DNA from: Paenibacillus agri | GTDB lineage: Bacteria > Bacillota > Bacilli > Paenibacillales > Paenibacillaceae | Reading direction: 5' to 3' | Assembly: GCF_013359945.1 (NCBI RefSeq) | Contig: NZ_JABWCS010000204.1 | Span: forward strand, 62,001-126,000 | DNA: 64,000 bases | Shown: positions 8,242 to 16,860 of the stretch, piece by piece | How positions within the stretch are numbered: the stretch's first letter is position 1 | How the letters are laid out: the number at the start of each line of letters is the position of its first letter | The notes under the pieces: model-generated | Databases searched by the model: none | Seen by the model: the letters and a program-made list of their open reading frames with translations, nothing else | What the model was told of the DNA's origin: nothing | Program-made: the position numbers and the translations under genes

Positions 8242-9777
8242 TTACGGCGCCTTGGAGACGCCTTTTTTCTTGCCAGCCTTAATTTCGGCAGCTTTCTTCA
8301 TCATCGCCGCGAATTCCTCTTCCGATACCGTTCCGGCACTGCCATCATCCAGCGCAATCGGAATATCCGGCTTCGCCGGACGGTTTCCGTTCCGCGTATA
8401 AGTGCGCGTACGGCCTCCGGCTGCCGGACTGCTCGCATTCTTACCTTTAACCTTGGACTGATCGCGAATATACCGTACGGCTTTCTCGTAAGTATTGACC
8501 TGCTTAACCAGCATATTGGAAGCAATCGCCTCTACGAAATTACGGTTCATCCGTTGGTCACCACCAGAAGCAACCATAGTCATTAAGTAATGGATAAGGA
8601 CGTTGATAACTTCGCCGTTCAATTTGTAGTTCAAGTCGATCTTCTCGAAAATGTCCAGCAGCTGTCCCGGCACCGTGCCCGGGAAAAATGTTTGCAGCAG
8701 CCGTGTATAAGGCTCGTTGCGCAGCATCATATTATATTGGTGAATATCGCATTTGGACAGAAACTGTGGAGGGACCTCCACATAATATTCCATCTCGACA
8801 GCCTGTTCTAGCGGAGCAATAGCGTCGCTATTCTCCTCACTCACTGCAGCGCGGAGGGACACCACCTTAGCAGCAGCGACTTCGCGCTTCTCCTGCCGTT
8901 TCAGATCCTGCCGGAAGTGCTGGCTGGCGATATGCTGAAGCGTGTCCAGAATCACCTCACCGTCCGGCGCGAACACTCCATCCTCATCCAGCAGGCGGCA
9001 TATATCCTGCGGGCCCAGATCATACTTGCGGGCCACATAATTAATGACCCCCATCTGGTTATGATCGAAGCGCAGCTTCTCTACATGGGACCGGTTCACC
9101 GATTCTCGCGGGAATCGCAGAATAATATCACTATATCCAATAGCCTGGTCTCCATCTTCGCGGGCACCAGGCTGCCGTACAGTGGCAACCTCGGCCAGCG
9201 CCTGCTCCAGCTCATAATCTATCACATGTGTATTGAGCTCAAAAATATCATAGAACGGCAGCGAGATGTTCTCCTTGCCAAGCGAGCGGCGGCTAAGCTC
9301 CTCCGGCTGCCGGGTCCAGAACTGCTCCCGCAGCGCCAGCACGGCGAATTTGCCGATTTTGTCACGCAACAGCAGGGTTAGATGCTGGGTAGCAAAAAAC
9401 TCGGTAGGCGAAAGCGGAGCCAGCAGCTCATATTCATACATATAGTCATCCGTCTCCGGCATATAAATCCGGCAGGTCTGCAATAGCCCCACTGCTTCAA
9501 GCCGGGAAGCTTGATCAATCAAATATTTACGGCCTTTCTCGTTCGGTTCTACGCCCAGTGTCATGAACAGTCGACGTTGCTGCTCCACTCCGGAGTAGCC
9601 AATAGCCTCTGCCGGGATATGCTCGAAGAGCAAACGGTACAGGCTGATGGCGAAGGCACCCACCATAGGCTGGTATACGGAGCCCAGCATTCGTCCATCA
9701 AGCACACTAAGGCCGAATTCGCGGGAAACGCAGTACCGATGATGTTCGGTAAAATGATGTAAATGACTCATGCGCAT
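8242..9777 (-). CDS. dnaB: Replication initiation and membrane attachment protein DnaB
   Basis: Firmicute DnaB, which with DnaD brings DnaI and helicase to oriC and stalled forks; not the helicase. The N-terminal winged-helix region (residues about 20-200) is followed by DnaB/DnaD-type helical domains (IINYVARKYDLGPQDICRLL; YNMMLRNEPYTRLLQTFFPG; NVLIHYLMTM). ATG at 9777 gives 511 residues and sits 9 nt after GGGGGAGG; the longer GTG start at 9804 would place that ribosome site inside the gene. The 3' end codes a basic disordered tail. nrdR, upstream of dnaB in B. subtilis, is absent here. An extended -10 (TGATAGAAT, 9824-9832 minus) is a possible promoter. Confidence 0.95.
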   Translation of the reverse strand: MRMSHLHHFTEHHRYCVSREFGLSVLDGRMLGSVYQPMVGAFAISLYRLLFEHIPAEAIGYSGVEQQRRLFMTLGVEPNEKGRKYLIDQASRLEAVGLLQTCRIYMPETDDYMYEYELLAPLSPTEFFATQHLTLLLRDKIGKFAVLALREQFWTRQPEELSRRSLGKENISLPFYDIFELNTHVIDYELEQALAEVATVRQPGAREDGDQAIGYSDIILRFPRESVNRSHVEKLRFDHNQMGVINYVARKYDLGPQDICRLLDEDGVFAPDGEVILDTLQHIASQHFRQDLKRQEKREVAAAKVVSLRAAVSEENSDAIAPLEQAVEMEYYVEVPPQFLSKCDIHQYNMMLRNEPYTRLLQTFFPGTVPGQLLDIFEKIDLNYKLNGEVINVLIHYLMTMVASGGDQRMNRNFVEAIASNMLVKQVNTYEKAVRYIRDQSKVKGKNASSPAAGGRTRTYTRNGNRPAKPDIPIALDDGSAGTVSEEEFAAMMKKAAEIKAGKKKGVSKAP

Positions 9778-10110
9778 CTGCGGAAACCTCCCCCTTATCT
9801 GCACGAATTCATATAGAGTTCTATTCTATCACAAAAAACGCAGCCGGAAATGTAAAAAAAAGTGCAATTTCGACCTTTTCCGCGAACCACCGATTCACTG
9901 CACCAGCTATCATTTTCCAAGCCCTTATACATAGCCGATTTTATTCCTGCCAGTCCCTGTTTATTCTTTAATAGGACTTATTTTCATGTCTCTTCCCAAT
10001 AAAAAAAGAAATCACAGTCATCGGAATGACCGGATTTCCCGGCAGACTGAGAGCCCTTTCAAAAATAGGGGGGGGACAGTCCGGTTTAAATATTATATGT
10101 CGTTGTGGGA
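9778..10110. other. Intergenic spacer between dnaB and yuiB
   Basis: Apart from the dnaB ribosome site and possible promoter, it holds a G8 run near 10070 and short imperfect palindromes. Reading frames here have no ribosome-binding site or recognisable product. Confidence 0.5.
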
Positions 10111-10407
10111 CTAAAACATTTTGTAGCCGCCAATCCGCAGCTTGCGAATCGTCCAGCCGCTGAGCACAGCACCGATCAGACCGGCAACACCCGTGAGATA
10201 ATCGACAATATGGAAGGAAGATAAATGCTCCCAGAGGGTCATGGCGCTGCGATCCCAAATGGAATACACGACGACCGGTAAAATGACGATTACAAACAGG
10301 TAAGCTGGAAACCACGTGGTCTTCATTAACATGTTAAGGATAAAGCCAATGCCGAACATCATGACAAAGAACAAAACGGCCAGAACAAACACAGGAATCA
10401 ATCCCAT
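10111..10407 (-). CDS. yuiB: YuiB-family membrane protein
   Basis: 98-residue protein with three hydrophobic segments (about 4-30, 35-50, 75-90) and a C-terminus ending GGYKMF, very like the KGYQMF end of B. subtilis YuiB. Function unknown. In B. subtilis yuiB lies beside yumB and yumC; the same neighbours follow here beyond hemQ, which supports the name. Transcribed alone; a candidate promoter lies 57 nt upstream. Confidence 0.8.
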   Translation of the reverse strand: MGLIPVFVLAVLFFVMMFGIGFILNMLMKTTWFPAYLFVIVILPVVVYSIWDRSAMTLWEHLSSFHIVDYLTGVAGLIGAVLSGWTIRKLRIGGYKMF

Positions 10408-10463
10408 CTACCGTCTTCACCCCTCTCTATAAAGAACCGCACATCTAACACGAGCTAGTAGTA

Positions 10464-10492
10464 AGTTTACTAGAAAAAATGTAACGAAGCAA
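10464..10492 (-). promoter_or_regulatory. Candidate yuiB promoter
   Basis: TTGCTT (10487-10492), 17-nt spacer and TAAACT (10464-10469) on the minus strand; the -10 matches 4 of 6. Confidence 0.4.
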
Positions 10493-10663
10493 TGAACTTT
10501 ATTTGAACAGGCTGTGTCTTGTTTGCTCTTGAGCCATTGCATGCGATACAATGCAATTAGGACAAATTGGACTATACATAGTTTATGCGCCCTGTAGCCA
10601 TAGTAAGACCCTATGGCCTCTATGATATAAGCGAAGCTTACGCTAGCAAAACTCTAATCTTAT

Positions 10664-10900
10664 AAGATGAACAAAAGAAAGAACAAAAGCGAGAAGGAAT
10701 GGAGGGGACGATTGGAGCTGTAGGAGCGCAAGCGATCGCCTAAAAGCTTTCTGCAAGAAAGCTCGCATCGGAAGCATAAGCTCTCCAGATTTCAACCGCT
10801 AAAGCGTTCATATAAAAGAAATCTGGGAACAACAGCGACCGAAAGTCCAAACTTCACCGGAATGACACCGAGCCATATGTCGTATCTTACGTTCATCTTA
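10664..10900 (-). repeat. Dispersed structured repeat, copy A2
   Basis: The longest of the three copies, in opposite orientation to A1 and A3. On the minus strand it has CCAGATTTC pairing with GAAATCTGG around an AACGCT/AGCGGTT hairpin, then AGCTTTC-N5-GAAAGCT, then TCCAA closing with TTGGA. Copies A1 and A2 also share outer flanks (GAACGTAAG, GGCTCGGT, CCTTCTCGCTTTT). It occupies most of the 650-nt spacer before hemQ. Confidence 0.8.
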
Positions 10901-10902
10901 TA

Positions 10903-11037
10903 GGTAAAACTAAGCCCACGCTTCCGAAGCAAGTTTTACCGATGGATCTCTGAGCAGTTTAAGCTAGTAAAACTAAGCCAATGCTTCCGAAGTAAGTTTT
11001 ACCGATGTATTTTCAAAGAAGCTAAGCTAGTAAAACT
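10903..11037. repeat. Duplicated palindromic repeat upstream of hemQ
   Basis: Two near-identical palindromic units (10903-10940 and 10967-11002), each of the form GTAAAACT ... GCTTCCGAAG ... AGTTTTAC, i.e. an 8-9 bp outer stem around an inner palindrome. A third, half unit (AGCTAGTAAAACT, 11025-11037) stops just before the hemQ ribosome site. A related GCTAGCAAAACT occurs near 10641. The location, directly in the hemQ leader, could affect hemQ expression (inference). Confidence 0.75.
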
Positions 11038-11057
11038 TTTAAGGAGTGAGAAAGAAC

Positions 11058-11813
11058 ATGAATGAAGCCGCTTTAACCCTGGAAGGGTGGTACGCCCTGC
11101 ATGACTTCCGCTCTCTGAACTGGACTGCTTGGACGGCAGCTGATGATGAAGAACGTGCCGTTGCTCTGGAAGAACTGCATGCTTTTATACAAGAATGGGG
11201 TCCTGTGGAAGAAGCTAAGCAGGGCAGCTCCGCAGTATATGCCATTGTAGGTCAGAAGGCCGATTTCGTACTGATGTACCTGCGTGAGACCCTGGAAGAC
11301 CTGAATAGGCTGGAGACGGCTTTTAACAAGACCGCCTTTGCCCAATATACAACGAAAGCCTACTCCTATGTCAGCATTGTTGAACTTAGCAACTATGCTG
11401 CAAGCGGAAGCAGTAACGGCGGAGATCCAATGCAGAGTCCCCATGTCCAGGCACGGCTCAAGCCTATTCTGCCGCAAGCGAAGCATATCTGCTTCTACCC
11501 GATGAACAAGAAGCGGCACCTGGATGACAACTGGTATACTCTCGATATGGACAAGCGGCGTGAGCTGATGCATTCCCATGGCCTGATTGGCCGCAGCTAT
11601 GCTGGCAAGGTTAAGCAGATTATTACCGGCTCTGTCGGCTTTGACGACTGGGAATGGGGCGTTACTTTGTTCGCTGAAGATGCACTCCAGTTCAAAAAGC
11701 TGATCTACGAAATGCGCTTTGACGAGGTCAGTTCCCGTTATGGCGAATTCGGTCCTTTCTATGTCGGCAACCTGCTGACACCAGAGTCCTTCGAAGAGAT
11801 GCTGAAGCTATAA
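11058..11813 (+). CDS. hemQ: Coproheme decarboxylase HemQ
   Basis: Final enzyme of the coproporphyrin-dependent haem pathway of Gram-positives: oxidative decarboxylation of coproheme to haem b using H2O2. Chlorite-dismutase fold. With ATG at 11058 the protein has 251 residues, and the catalytic Tyr falls at Y147 (FYPMNKKR), the proximal His at H174 (HSHGLIGR) and M149 next to it, as described for Listeria HemQ. An in-frame GTG 12 nt upstream overlaps the AAGGAG ribosome site, so the ATG is preferred. It is monocistronic, ended by a very strong bidirectional terminator. Haem is used by the nearby oxidase-assembly enzymes CtaA and CtaB. Confidence 0.96.
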   Translation: MNEAALTLEGWYALHDFRSLNWTAWTAADDEERAVALEELHAFIQEWGPVEEAKQGSSAVYAIVGQKADFVLMYLRETLEDLNRLETAFNKTAFAQYTTKAYSYVSIVELSNYAASGSSNGGDPMQSPHVQARLKPILPQAKHICFYPMNKKRHLDDNWYTLDMDKRRELMHSHGLIGRSYAGKVKQIITGSVGFDDWEWGVTLFAEDALQFKKLIYEMRFDEVSSRYGEFGPFYVGNLLTPESFEEMLKL

Positions 11814-11845
11814 TCGGAGACTCATTTTCATACTTTGGTAACAAC

Positions 11846-11890
11846 AAACGGGGTGTCCTCAAAGCCATGGCTTTGGAGACACCCCGTTTT
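11846..11890. terminator. Bidirectional terminator between hemQ and the convergent unit
   Basis: Long stem with AAACGGGGTGTC on the left and GACACCCCGTTTT on the right, plus an inner CAAAGC/GCTTTG stem. A on the left and T on the right allow use by hemQ and by the minus-strand yumB unit. Confidence 0.9.
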
Positions 11891-11952
11891 ATGGTTAAGC
11901 ATCCTGGCTGCAATAATGAACGCTTGTCCTTCATCACAGCCTGATGCTTTAC

Positions 11953-12210
11953 TTATTCTTCTTCGGGTCCACCCTCAGTATCCTTCAGGCTTTCCAAATA
12001 CTCTGCTGTCGCCCGGTCACGAGCCCGCCCCTTATCTTTCAGACGTTCAATGCCCGGCAGAATCAACAGATCAATCTCCTTCTGGACATTATAGGCCAGA
12101 TCATAGCGATTCTGATCTTCAAGATAAGAACCCACTTCAATCAGACCGTTATAACGGTCCAGTTCCTCACGCGTAAGCAGTCCTCTCACTTGCACGCTGC
12201 AATGGCGCAT
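11953..12210 (-). CDS. Small acidic helical protein, translationally coupled to yumB
   Basis: 85 codons starting 1 nt after the yumB stop (TAA-G-ATG), so probably translated by re-initiation from the yumB message; a separate ribosome site is weak. The sequence is charged and predicted helical (LTREELDRYNGLIEVGSYLE, AYNVQKEIDLLILPGIERLK) with an acidic end EGGPEEE. No family recognised. The close coupling suggests a role with the NADH dehydrogenase YumB, but this is inference. Confidence 0.65.
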   Translation of the reverse strand: MRHCSVQVRGLLTREELDRYNGLIEVGSYLEDQNRYDLAYNVQKEIDLLILPGIERLKDKGRARDRATAEYLESLKDTEGGPEEE

Positions 12211-12211
12211 C

Positions 12212-13405
12212 TTAAAGGAATTTTCCTTTTTTCAATACGAGCGGAATGCCGCCAATAATGAACAGGTAACGCGCATCGACCACTTTCTTCAACTGCGCAG
12301 CAAACCAGCCTTTGTATGTCTTGGAGCCGACAACAGCGACACCTTGACCTCTACCAAGGGAGGCTACAGTTCCTTTGTTGCTGAATACAAATTTCTTCGG
12401 CTGTTGATTGCGGATAGATGCCACTAAGTTATGCGCACAACATTCGCCTTGTTGCATTGCAATTTGAGCCGTTGGCGGGTATGGACGCCCTTCCGGATTG
12501 ATCATGAGCGAGCCGTCGCCGATGATAAAGATGTTGTCATGGCCAGGCGCACGCAGGAACTCGTCCACTTTAACACGGCCACGCATAGCTTCAAAGCCAG
12601 CAGCTTCGATCAGACGGTTACCGCGGATACCGCCGGTCCATACGATTGTGGAAGCCTTGATTTCTTCGCCGGTAGCCAAGATAACTCCGTCAGGCAGGCA
12701 TTCCTTGATGGCAACGCCCATTTTGAAGGTAACACCCTTCTTCGTCAGGACGTTCATTGCATGCTCCACCAGTTCAGGTGCAAAGCCCGGCAATGCTGTT
12801 GGTGCTGCTTCTACGTTGTAGATATTCACAAGGCTAGGATCAACGTCGAACTCTTTGCACAGCTCAGGAATACGGTCCGCCAGTTCTGCTACAAACTCGA
12901 TACCACTGAAGCCTGCACCGCCGACCACGAAGTTGATGTGCTCTTGTGCATTGCCTTCGTTCTTATACTTAGCGAATTGATATTCGATATGCTCACGGAT
13001 CAAACGCACAGAGTTAATACTGCGGATCGTCATTGCATATTTATCCAATCCAGGAATACCAAAGGTTTCAGGCTCTCCACCCAAGGCAATCACGAGATAG
13101 TCGTACGAAAGCGTGCCATCCTCAAGGATAACTTTCTTTTGTTGGGTACGAATTTCTTGTACCGAAGATTTAACAAGATCAATCTTGAACTCGTCGATCA
13201 GCTTGGAAATAGGTACACGGGTATGCTCAATGCTGTCCGTGCCAGCTGCCGGCATGTGAAGATGGGTAGTGAAATAGTGATACTCGTGCCGGTTAACCAA
13301 AGTGACGTCAGCCTCATTGTAATTCAACGCTTTTTGCAACCGCTGGGCGGTCAAAATTCCTCCGTACCCCGCGCCGAGGATTACGATTTTAGGAATACTG
13401 CTCAT
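12212..13405 (-). CDS. yumB: Type II NADH dehydrogenase (NDH-2), YumB-like
   Basis: Single-subunit, non-proton-pumping NADH:menaquinone oxidoreductase of the inner membrane face. N-terminal FAD Rossmann motif GAGYGG (residues 11-16), NADH-binding GGAGFSG (about 162-168), the NDH-2 pattern VWTGGIRGN, a second FAD-contact motif FIIGDGS, and a C-terminal amphipathic tail with basic residues typical of membrane anchoring. 397 residues, as in YumB. A GGAAGGAG site precedes the ATG. It is divergent from yumC, as in B. subtilis, which guides the name; a second NDH-2 (YutJ-like) is at 20467-21528. Confidence 0.92.
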   Translation of the reverse strand: MSSIPKIVILGAGYGGILTAQRLQKALNYNEADVTLVNRHEYHYFTTHLHMPAAGTDSIEHTRVPISKLIDEFKIDLVKSSVQEIRTQQKKVILEDGTLSYDYLVIALGGEPETFGIPGLDKYAMTIRSINSVRLIREHIEYQFAKYKNEGNAQEHINFVVGGAGFSGIEFVAELADRIPELCKEFDVDPSLVNIYNVEAAPTALPGFAPELVEHAMNVLTKKGVTFKMGVAIKECLPDGVILATGEEIKASTIVWTGGIRGNRLIEAAGFEAMRGRVKVDEFLRAPGHDNIFIIGDGSLMINPEGRPYPPTAQIAMQQGECCAHNLVASIRNQQPKKFVFSNKGTVASLGRGQGVAVVGSKTYKGWFAAQLKKVVDARYLFIIGGIPLVLKKGKFL

Positions 13406-13610
13406 GTTCCGACTCCTTCCAACAGGTAAATCTGTCTATGTGGTATTTTTTAAAAACCATTTTTGTGAAATTATACACTTAAATTCAGAGGAAATTCCAA
13501 TCAAACTTAAAGTATTTCGAAAATTGACATATCTATTGTAAACCTAACTCGAGTATTAATCAAATGTTATCATCAAAAAATGGATATCCTTTGAACGAAG
13601 GTCAAATTCT

Positions 13611-13639
13611 TTGCAGGTATCAGCCACAATGTTTATAAT
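13611..13639 (+). promoter_or_regulatory. yumC promoter
   Basis: TTGCAG (13611-13616), 17-nt spacer, TATAAT (13634-13639), about 55 nt before the start. The divergent yumB promoter is less clear; a TATAAT lies at 13470-13475 on the minus strand without a good -35. Confidence 0.7.
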
Positions 13640-13695
13640 GGGAGTGTAAACAAGTATGGCAAATTGAATATATCAACTCGGAGGTGTAATATCCT

Positions 13696-14697
13696 GTGAC
13701 TCTAGATTCTTCCGGCGTTCCTATGAGCGACCTTCTAATCATAGGCGGCGGTCCAGCCGGCATGTTCGCCGCATTTTACGGCGGTATGCGCCAGGCATCT
13801 GTAACCCTTATTGAAAGTATGCCCCAACTTGGGGGACAGCTTGCCGCTCTTTATCCTGAAAAATATATTTATGATGTGGCTGGTTTCCCAAAAGTTACCG
13901 CACAGGAGCTTGTGGACAATCTGAGCCGCCAAATGGAGCTCTTCCAATCTGATATCCGCTTGGAAGAGAAGGTCGTTTCCGTACAGAAGCGTGATGAACG
14001 CCATTTCGTGGTAACAACTGACAAAGCAGAATACCACAGTAAAGCAGTGATCATCACAGCTGGAGTAGGCGCATTCGAGCCACGCCGTCTGGAATTGCCA
14101 GAGGCACAGCGTTTTGAGAAAGCCAACCTGCACTATTTCATCAGCGATCTGAACGCCTTCAAGGGTAAAAAAGTGCTGATCAGTGGCGGTGGCGACTCCG
14201 CAGTAGATTGGGCTTTGATGCTTGAACCAATTGCCGAGCAAGTCACCCTGATTCACCGCCGGGATAAATTCCGCGCGCATGAGCATAGCGTGGAGAAGCT
14301 GATGGCTTCCAAGGTCAACGTCATTACTCCAACCGAAATTACCGCCTTGCATGGCGAGGAATTCATAACCAAAGTAACATTATCCCATATCAAGACCAAA
14401 GAAACACAGGAAATCGAAGTGGACAGCGTGATTGTCAATTTCGGCTTCGTTTCGTCCTTGGGCCCCATTGCTGAATGGGGAATTGAGATTGCTAGCAACT
14501 CTATTGTGGTGGACTCCCGCATGGAGACCAATATCCCCGGCATTTTTGCCGCAGGTGACATTACGACTTATCCGGGCAAGCTGAAGCTGATCGCCGTAGG
14601 TTTTGGTGAAGCTCCAACTGCCGTGAACAACGCGAAGGTCTATATCGATCCAGAGGCCAAGCTCTCTCCGGGACACAGTAGTAACTTGAAGCTGTAG
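13696..14697 (+). CDS. yumC: Ferredoxin/flavodoxin--NADP+ reductase, YumC-type
   Basis: Thioredoxin-reductase-like FNR that passes electrons between NADPH and ferredoxin or flavodoxin. FAD motif GGGPAGMF (residues about 17-24), NADPH motif SGGGDSA (about 163-169), and the C-terminal FAD-contact [12 protein letters not shown]. It lacks the CxxC of true thioredoxin reductases. 333 residues, as in YumC (332). The start is GTG 9 nt after GGAGGTG. It has its own promoter and a strong terminator shared with the convergent sda. Confidence 0.95.
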   Translation: MTLDSSGVPMSDLLIIGGGPAGMFAAFYGGMRQASVTLIESMPQLGGQLAALYPEKYIYDVAGFPKVTAQELVDNLSRQMELFQSDIRLEEKVVSVQKRDERHFVVTTDKAEYHSKAVIITAGVGAFEPRRLELPEAQRFEKANLHYFISDLNAFKGKKVLISGGGDSAVDWALMLEPIAEQVTLIHRRDKFRAHEHSVEKLMASKVNVITPTEITALHGEEFITKVTLSHIKTKETQEIEVDSVIVNFGFVSSLGPIAEWGIEIASNSIVVDSRMETNIPGIFAAGDITTYPGKLKLIAVGFGEAPTAVNNAKVYIDPEAKLSPGHSSNLKL

Positions 14698-14776
14698 AGG
14701 TTTGCCAGACCAGTCGCAATGACTTGGCAAATAGAATCATTATTCATTAAAACGCATAATTAATCGCGCCATAATA

Positions 14777-14828
14777 AAAGGGTATCCTGCCGTCGGCTAA
14801 CACCAAGCCGGGAAGGATACCCTATTTT
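14777..14828. terminator. Bidirectional terminator between yumC and sda
   Basis: GGGTATCCT pairs with AGGATACCC with an inner GGCT/AGCC arm; A-rich left flank and T-rich right flank. It can end yumC (plus) and sda (minus). Confidence 0.9.
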
Positions 14829-14879
14829 GTGTAACTTGCGGTTTGATATAAGTAGCCGCTGCAGAAGAACGTCTGCGTC

Positions 14880-15023
14880 TTAATGGAGTACCGCATGATC
14901 TGGAGAGTGTAAGTTCCGTTTGCGAATTTCAACGAGTAATAGAGCGATGAAATCATGCTCTAGTTGCAGCTCTATTGCTCTATGGTAAGAGTCAAGCAGC
15001 ATCTCATCCGACAATTCAACCAT
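14880..15023 (-). CDS. sda: Sporulation inhibitor Sda (checkpoint protein)
   Basis: A 47-codon gene, easily overlooked. The product begins MVELSDEMLLDSYHRA and continues ELQLEHDFIALLLVEIRKR, closely matching the helical-hairpin pattern of B. subtilis Sda (LSDELLIESY, DFIELIENEIKRR). Sda binds the dimerisation/phosphotransfer domain of sporulation kinase KinA and blocks the phosphorelay when replication initiation or DNA integrity fails. The ribosome site AGGTGAT lies 7 nt before ATG. A consensus promoter precedes it, with a cluster of DnaA boxes upstream of that, the arrangement by which DnaA activates sda in B. subtilis. It shares a terminator with yumC. Confidence 0.92.
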   Translation of the reverse strand: MVELSDEMLLDSYHRAIELQLEHDFIALLLVEIRKRNLHSPDHAVLH

Positions 15024-15061
15024 AACGATCACCTACCTTTCCTTTATTTGGATCTGAATCT

Positions 15062-15090
15062 ATCATATCAAACTATCATTTTTCGAACAA
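15062..15090 (-). promoter_or_regulatory. sda promoter
   Basis: TTGTTC (15085-15090), 17-nt spacer and TATGAT (15062-15067) on the minus strand, about 40 nt upstream of the sda ATG. Confidence 0.7.
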
Positions 15091-15099
15091 GCGTTCTCA

Positions 15100-15213
15100 C
15101 TATCCACAAGTACATGTGGAAATCCTGTGCATAATTTGTGTGTAAGGGTTAGAAAGAGTATCGCTACGCAGTGGACTATGGGGATAATAGTTATACACAG
15201 GAGATTTTCCACA
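15100..15213. promoter_or_regulatory. DnaA-box cluster upstream of sda
   Basis: Three perfect matches to TTWTNCACA: TTATGCACA (15126-15134, minus), TTATACACA (15191-15199, plus) and TTTTCCACA (15205-15213, plus). Three more have one mismatch: 15100-15108 (plus), 15115-15123 (minus) and 15137-15145 (minus). All lie just upstream of the sda -35. Six sites in 115 nt, in both orientations, is far above chance. The remaining 15214-15339 is A+T-rich with no gene. Confidence 0.85.
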
Positions 15214-15339
15214 TGTACACAGAAAAATTTTTTTCAAAATTGTCATATTTTACTGTAATTATTTTCTCAAAGGAAACACAACTAAACGCAATTTTATCCT
15301 ACTACTTCTATTATCGTCAATTCTTAAAAATTATTTAAT

Positions 15340-16002
15340 TTATTGGGGACGTGTATTCACTTCTAAAATCCATATTTTACCACTATAATCCACGGCATAA
15401 TCAAAGCCCAACTCGCCTATTCCTGGGAAACGCCGCTCCATCAATTCAATACAAATCAGCGTCAACCGACGCATCTCCGCCCGCTTGGCAGATGACTTCA
15501 CCCTCGGGAGCGAACGTCTCAGCCCTTCGCGACAGCTCAGCATCGTTCCGCCTTTGCACAGATTGGTGACAAACAAGCCGGGCCGGGCCAAACGCCCCAC
15601 CATTGAACGAAATTCCCAGTGCTCACCGTTCTTCACTACTTTAACGCGATAGTCGATGGGCCGGCCAGCAATCCGTGCCAGGGATATCCCCTGCTGGATC
15701 AGGTATCTGCGCCGCACCCTTACTCTGTTCAGGGCATTTCGCATAGCGTAAAAATCGCGGTAGATCCGTGTCTTCGACATATAAGTAAATCCATACCCTC
15801 GCCGGTCGCGGAACACTTTGATCACACCGTAGCCTCCGCCGCCCACAACGGGTTTGATGACTACATTTCCATATCTGCCCAGCATATTCAGCAAAGCAGC
15901 ATCACTATATTGCTGTGTTCTTGGAATGTAACCGGCAACCCTGGAATCGCTAAGCAACGCCTCGGTTTTCAGCCATTTGCTGGCCAGTTGTCTTCCTGCC
16001 AT
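15340..16002 (-). CDS. YheC/YheD-like ATP-grasp protein
   Basis: 220 residues with an ATP-grasp core: VVIKPVVGGGGYGVIKV (phosphate-binding strand-loop), YLIQQGISLARIAGRPIDYRV, and the metal-ligand end ELGFDYAVDY ... WILEVNTRPQ. YheC/YheD proteins are endospore-coat-associated ATP-grasp enzymes of unknown substrate. This protein is shorter than the 350-450 residue B. subtilis members and ends at the ATP-grasp core. The start near 16002 precedes a region without an obvious promoter. Single gene, no terminator recognised. Confidence 0.8.
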   Translation of the reverse strand: MAGRQLASKWLKTEALLSDSRVAGYIPRTQQYSDAALLNMLGRYGNVVIKPVVGGGGYGVIKVFRDRRGYGFTYMSKTRIYRDFYAMRNALNRVRVRRRYLIQQGISLARIAGRPIDYRVKVVKNGEHWEFRSMVGRLARPGLFVTNLCKGGTMLSCREGLRRSLPRVKSSAKRAEMRRLTLICIELMERRFPGIGELGFDYAVDYSGKIWILEVNTRPQ

Positions 16003-16375
16003 CGTCCTCCCTCTCCCTTCATTATCGTAGCCTACCGTATACTTTACTCAGAAAGTACCCCGCCCTCCTGTATGATTGTCCGTGCCCGGGCTGCTTACAG
16101 CAAAAAGGGGCGCTCGTGCCAGGGGCAGCCGTCCTTGGCGCACGCCCAAGATACTGCATCTTTCGGCAAAAGAATATAATCCTTGGCAAAAGCAAGAAAA
16201 AACAAGAATGGGCAGTGACAACCGCGGAATTTTGTCGCAGGCTGCCAGGGCGAAATACGACACATTTTGTAAACGTAATCAAATGAGCTGTAGCAAGCAA
16301 GAAACCGCTTTTCAAACTTGGGCAAGTATCGTATAGTAAAAAATAATCATGACATTAATTTGAAACATTTTACAT
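16003..16375. other. Spacer without a convincing gene
   Basis: Several overlapping frames on both strands reach 60-100 codons, but none has a ribosome site or recognisable composition. Toward the right end, TTTCAA (16310-16315), 16 nt and TATAGT (16332-16337) may be the promoter of the next gene. Confidence 0.5.
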
Positions 16376-16390
16376 GGGAGGCGCTCTGGA

Positions 16391-16600
16391 TTGGCTCAAT
16401 TTTTCGAGGTATTGTATTGGGTGGCGATGATCGCGATGTCCGTTGTTCTGGCGGGAACGACCCTTCTGGTCTGCGCTATCGGCTTTAAGTTCATCAAGGA
16501 CCGCCGCAGAGTACTCGGGGCAAGCTGCATTGCCTTCTCTCTGGTTGCCGCAGGAATGATCGTATTCATGGTCAATTACAAATTCATTATCCCGGCGTGA
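16391..16600 (+). CDS. Two-helix small membrane protein (DUF2768-like)
   Basis: 69 residues starting at TTG, 9 nt after GGAGG. Two membrane helices (about 8-32 and 42-64) flank a short basic loop FIKDRRRVLG. Size and layout resemble the DUF2768 (YpfB) family, unknown function; this assignment is tentative. Followed by a terminator. Confidence 0.65.
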   Translation: MAQFFEVLYWVAMIAMSVVLAGTTLLVCAIGFKFIKDRRRVLGASCIAFSLVAAGMIVFMVNYKFIIPA

Positions 16601-16677
16601 GACGGCAGCAGCTTAAATTCAACATATAATAGAAGAGAAATTTGTCAGTAAGACAAGATTTATAGACAGCATACAAA

Positions 16678-16727
16678 TAAACCTGCGAAACTCAGGACTT
16701 TTTCAGTCCCGAAAACCGCAGGTTTTT
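16678..16727 (+). terminator. Terminator after the two-helix membrane protein gene
   Basis: Outer stem AAACCTGCG/CGCAGGTTT, inner GGACT/AGTCC, then TTTTTG. Confidence 0.85.
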
Positions 16728-16797
16728 GTCTTTGTGTATCCGTCTCCATCATACTCATCCCAAGAATAGATTTTAAGCATTGTCAGGTAATTTTCGA

Positions 16798-16828
16798 TTG
16801 ACACTGCAGGAGAGGACATGCGTATAAT
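16798..16828 (+). promoter_or_regulatory. Promoter of the lipoprotein gene at 16861
   Basis: Perfect TTGACA (16798-16803) and TATAAT (16823-16828), but with a 19-nt spacer. Confidence 0.55.
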
Positions 16829-16860
16829 TAGATAAAGTACCATAATATGGAGGGTGTTTA

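Noticed and set aside
12431..13429. 332-codon plus-strand frame opposite yumB
   Set aside because: Mirror of the NDH-2 gene; no start signals and no known motifs.
15100..15213. DnaA-box cluster as a chromosomal or plasmid origin
   Set aside because: No dnaA, dnaN, repA or DNA-unwinding element with 13-mers nearby; the boxes sit at the sda promoter, which explains them.
16022..16336. Overlapping 70-97 codon frames between the ATP-grasp and the two-helix membrane genes
   Set aside because: Mutually overlapping on both strands, no ribosome sites, unusual residue composition.
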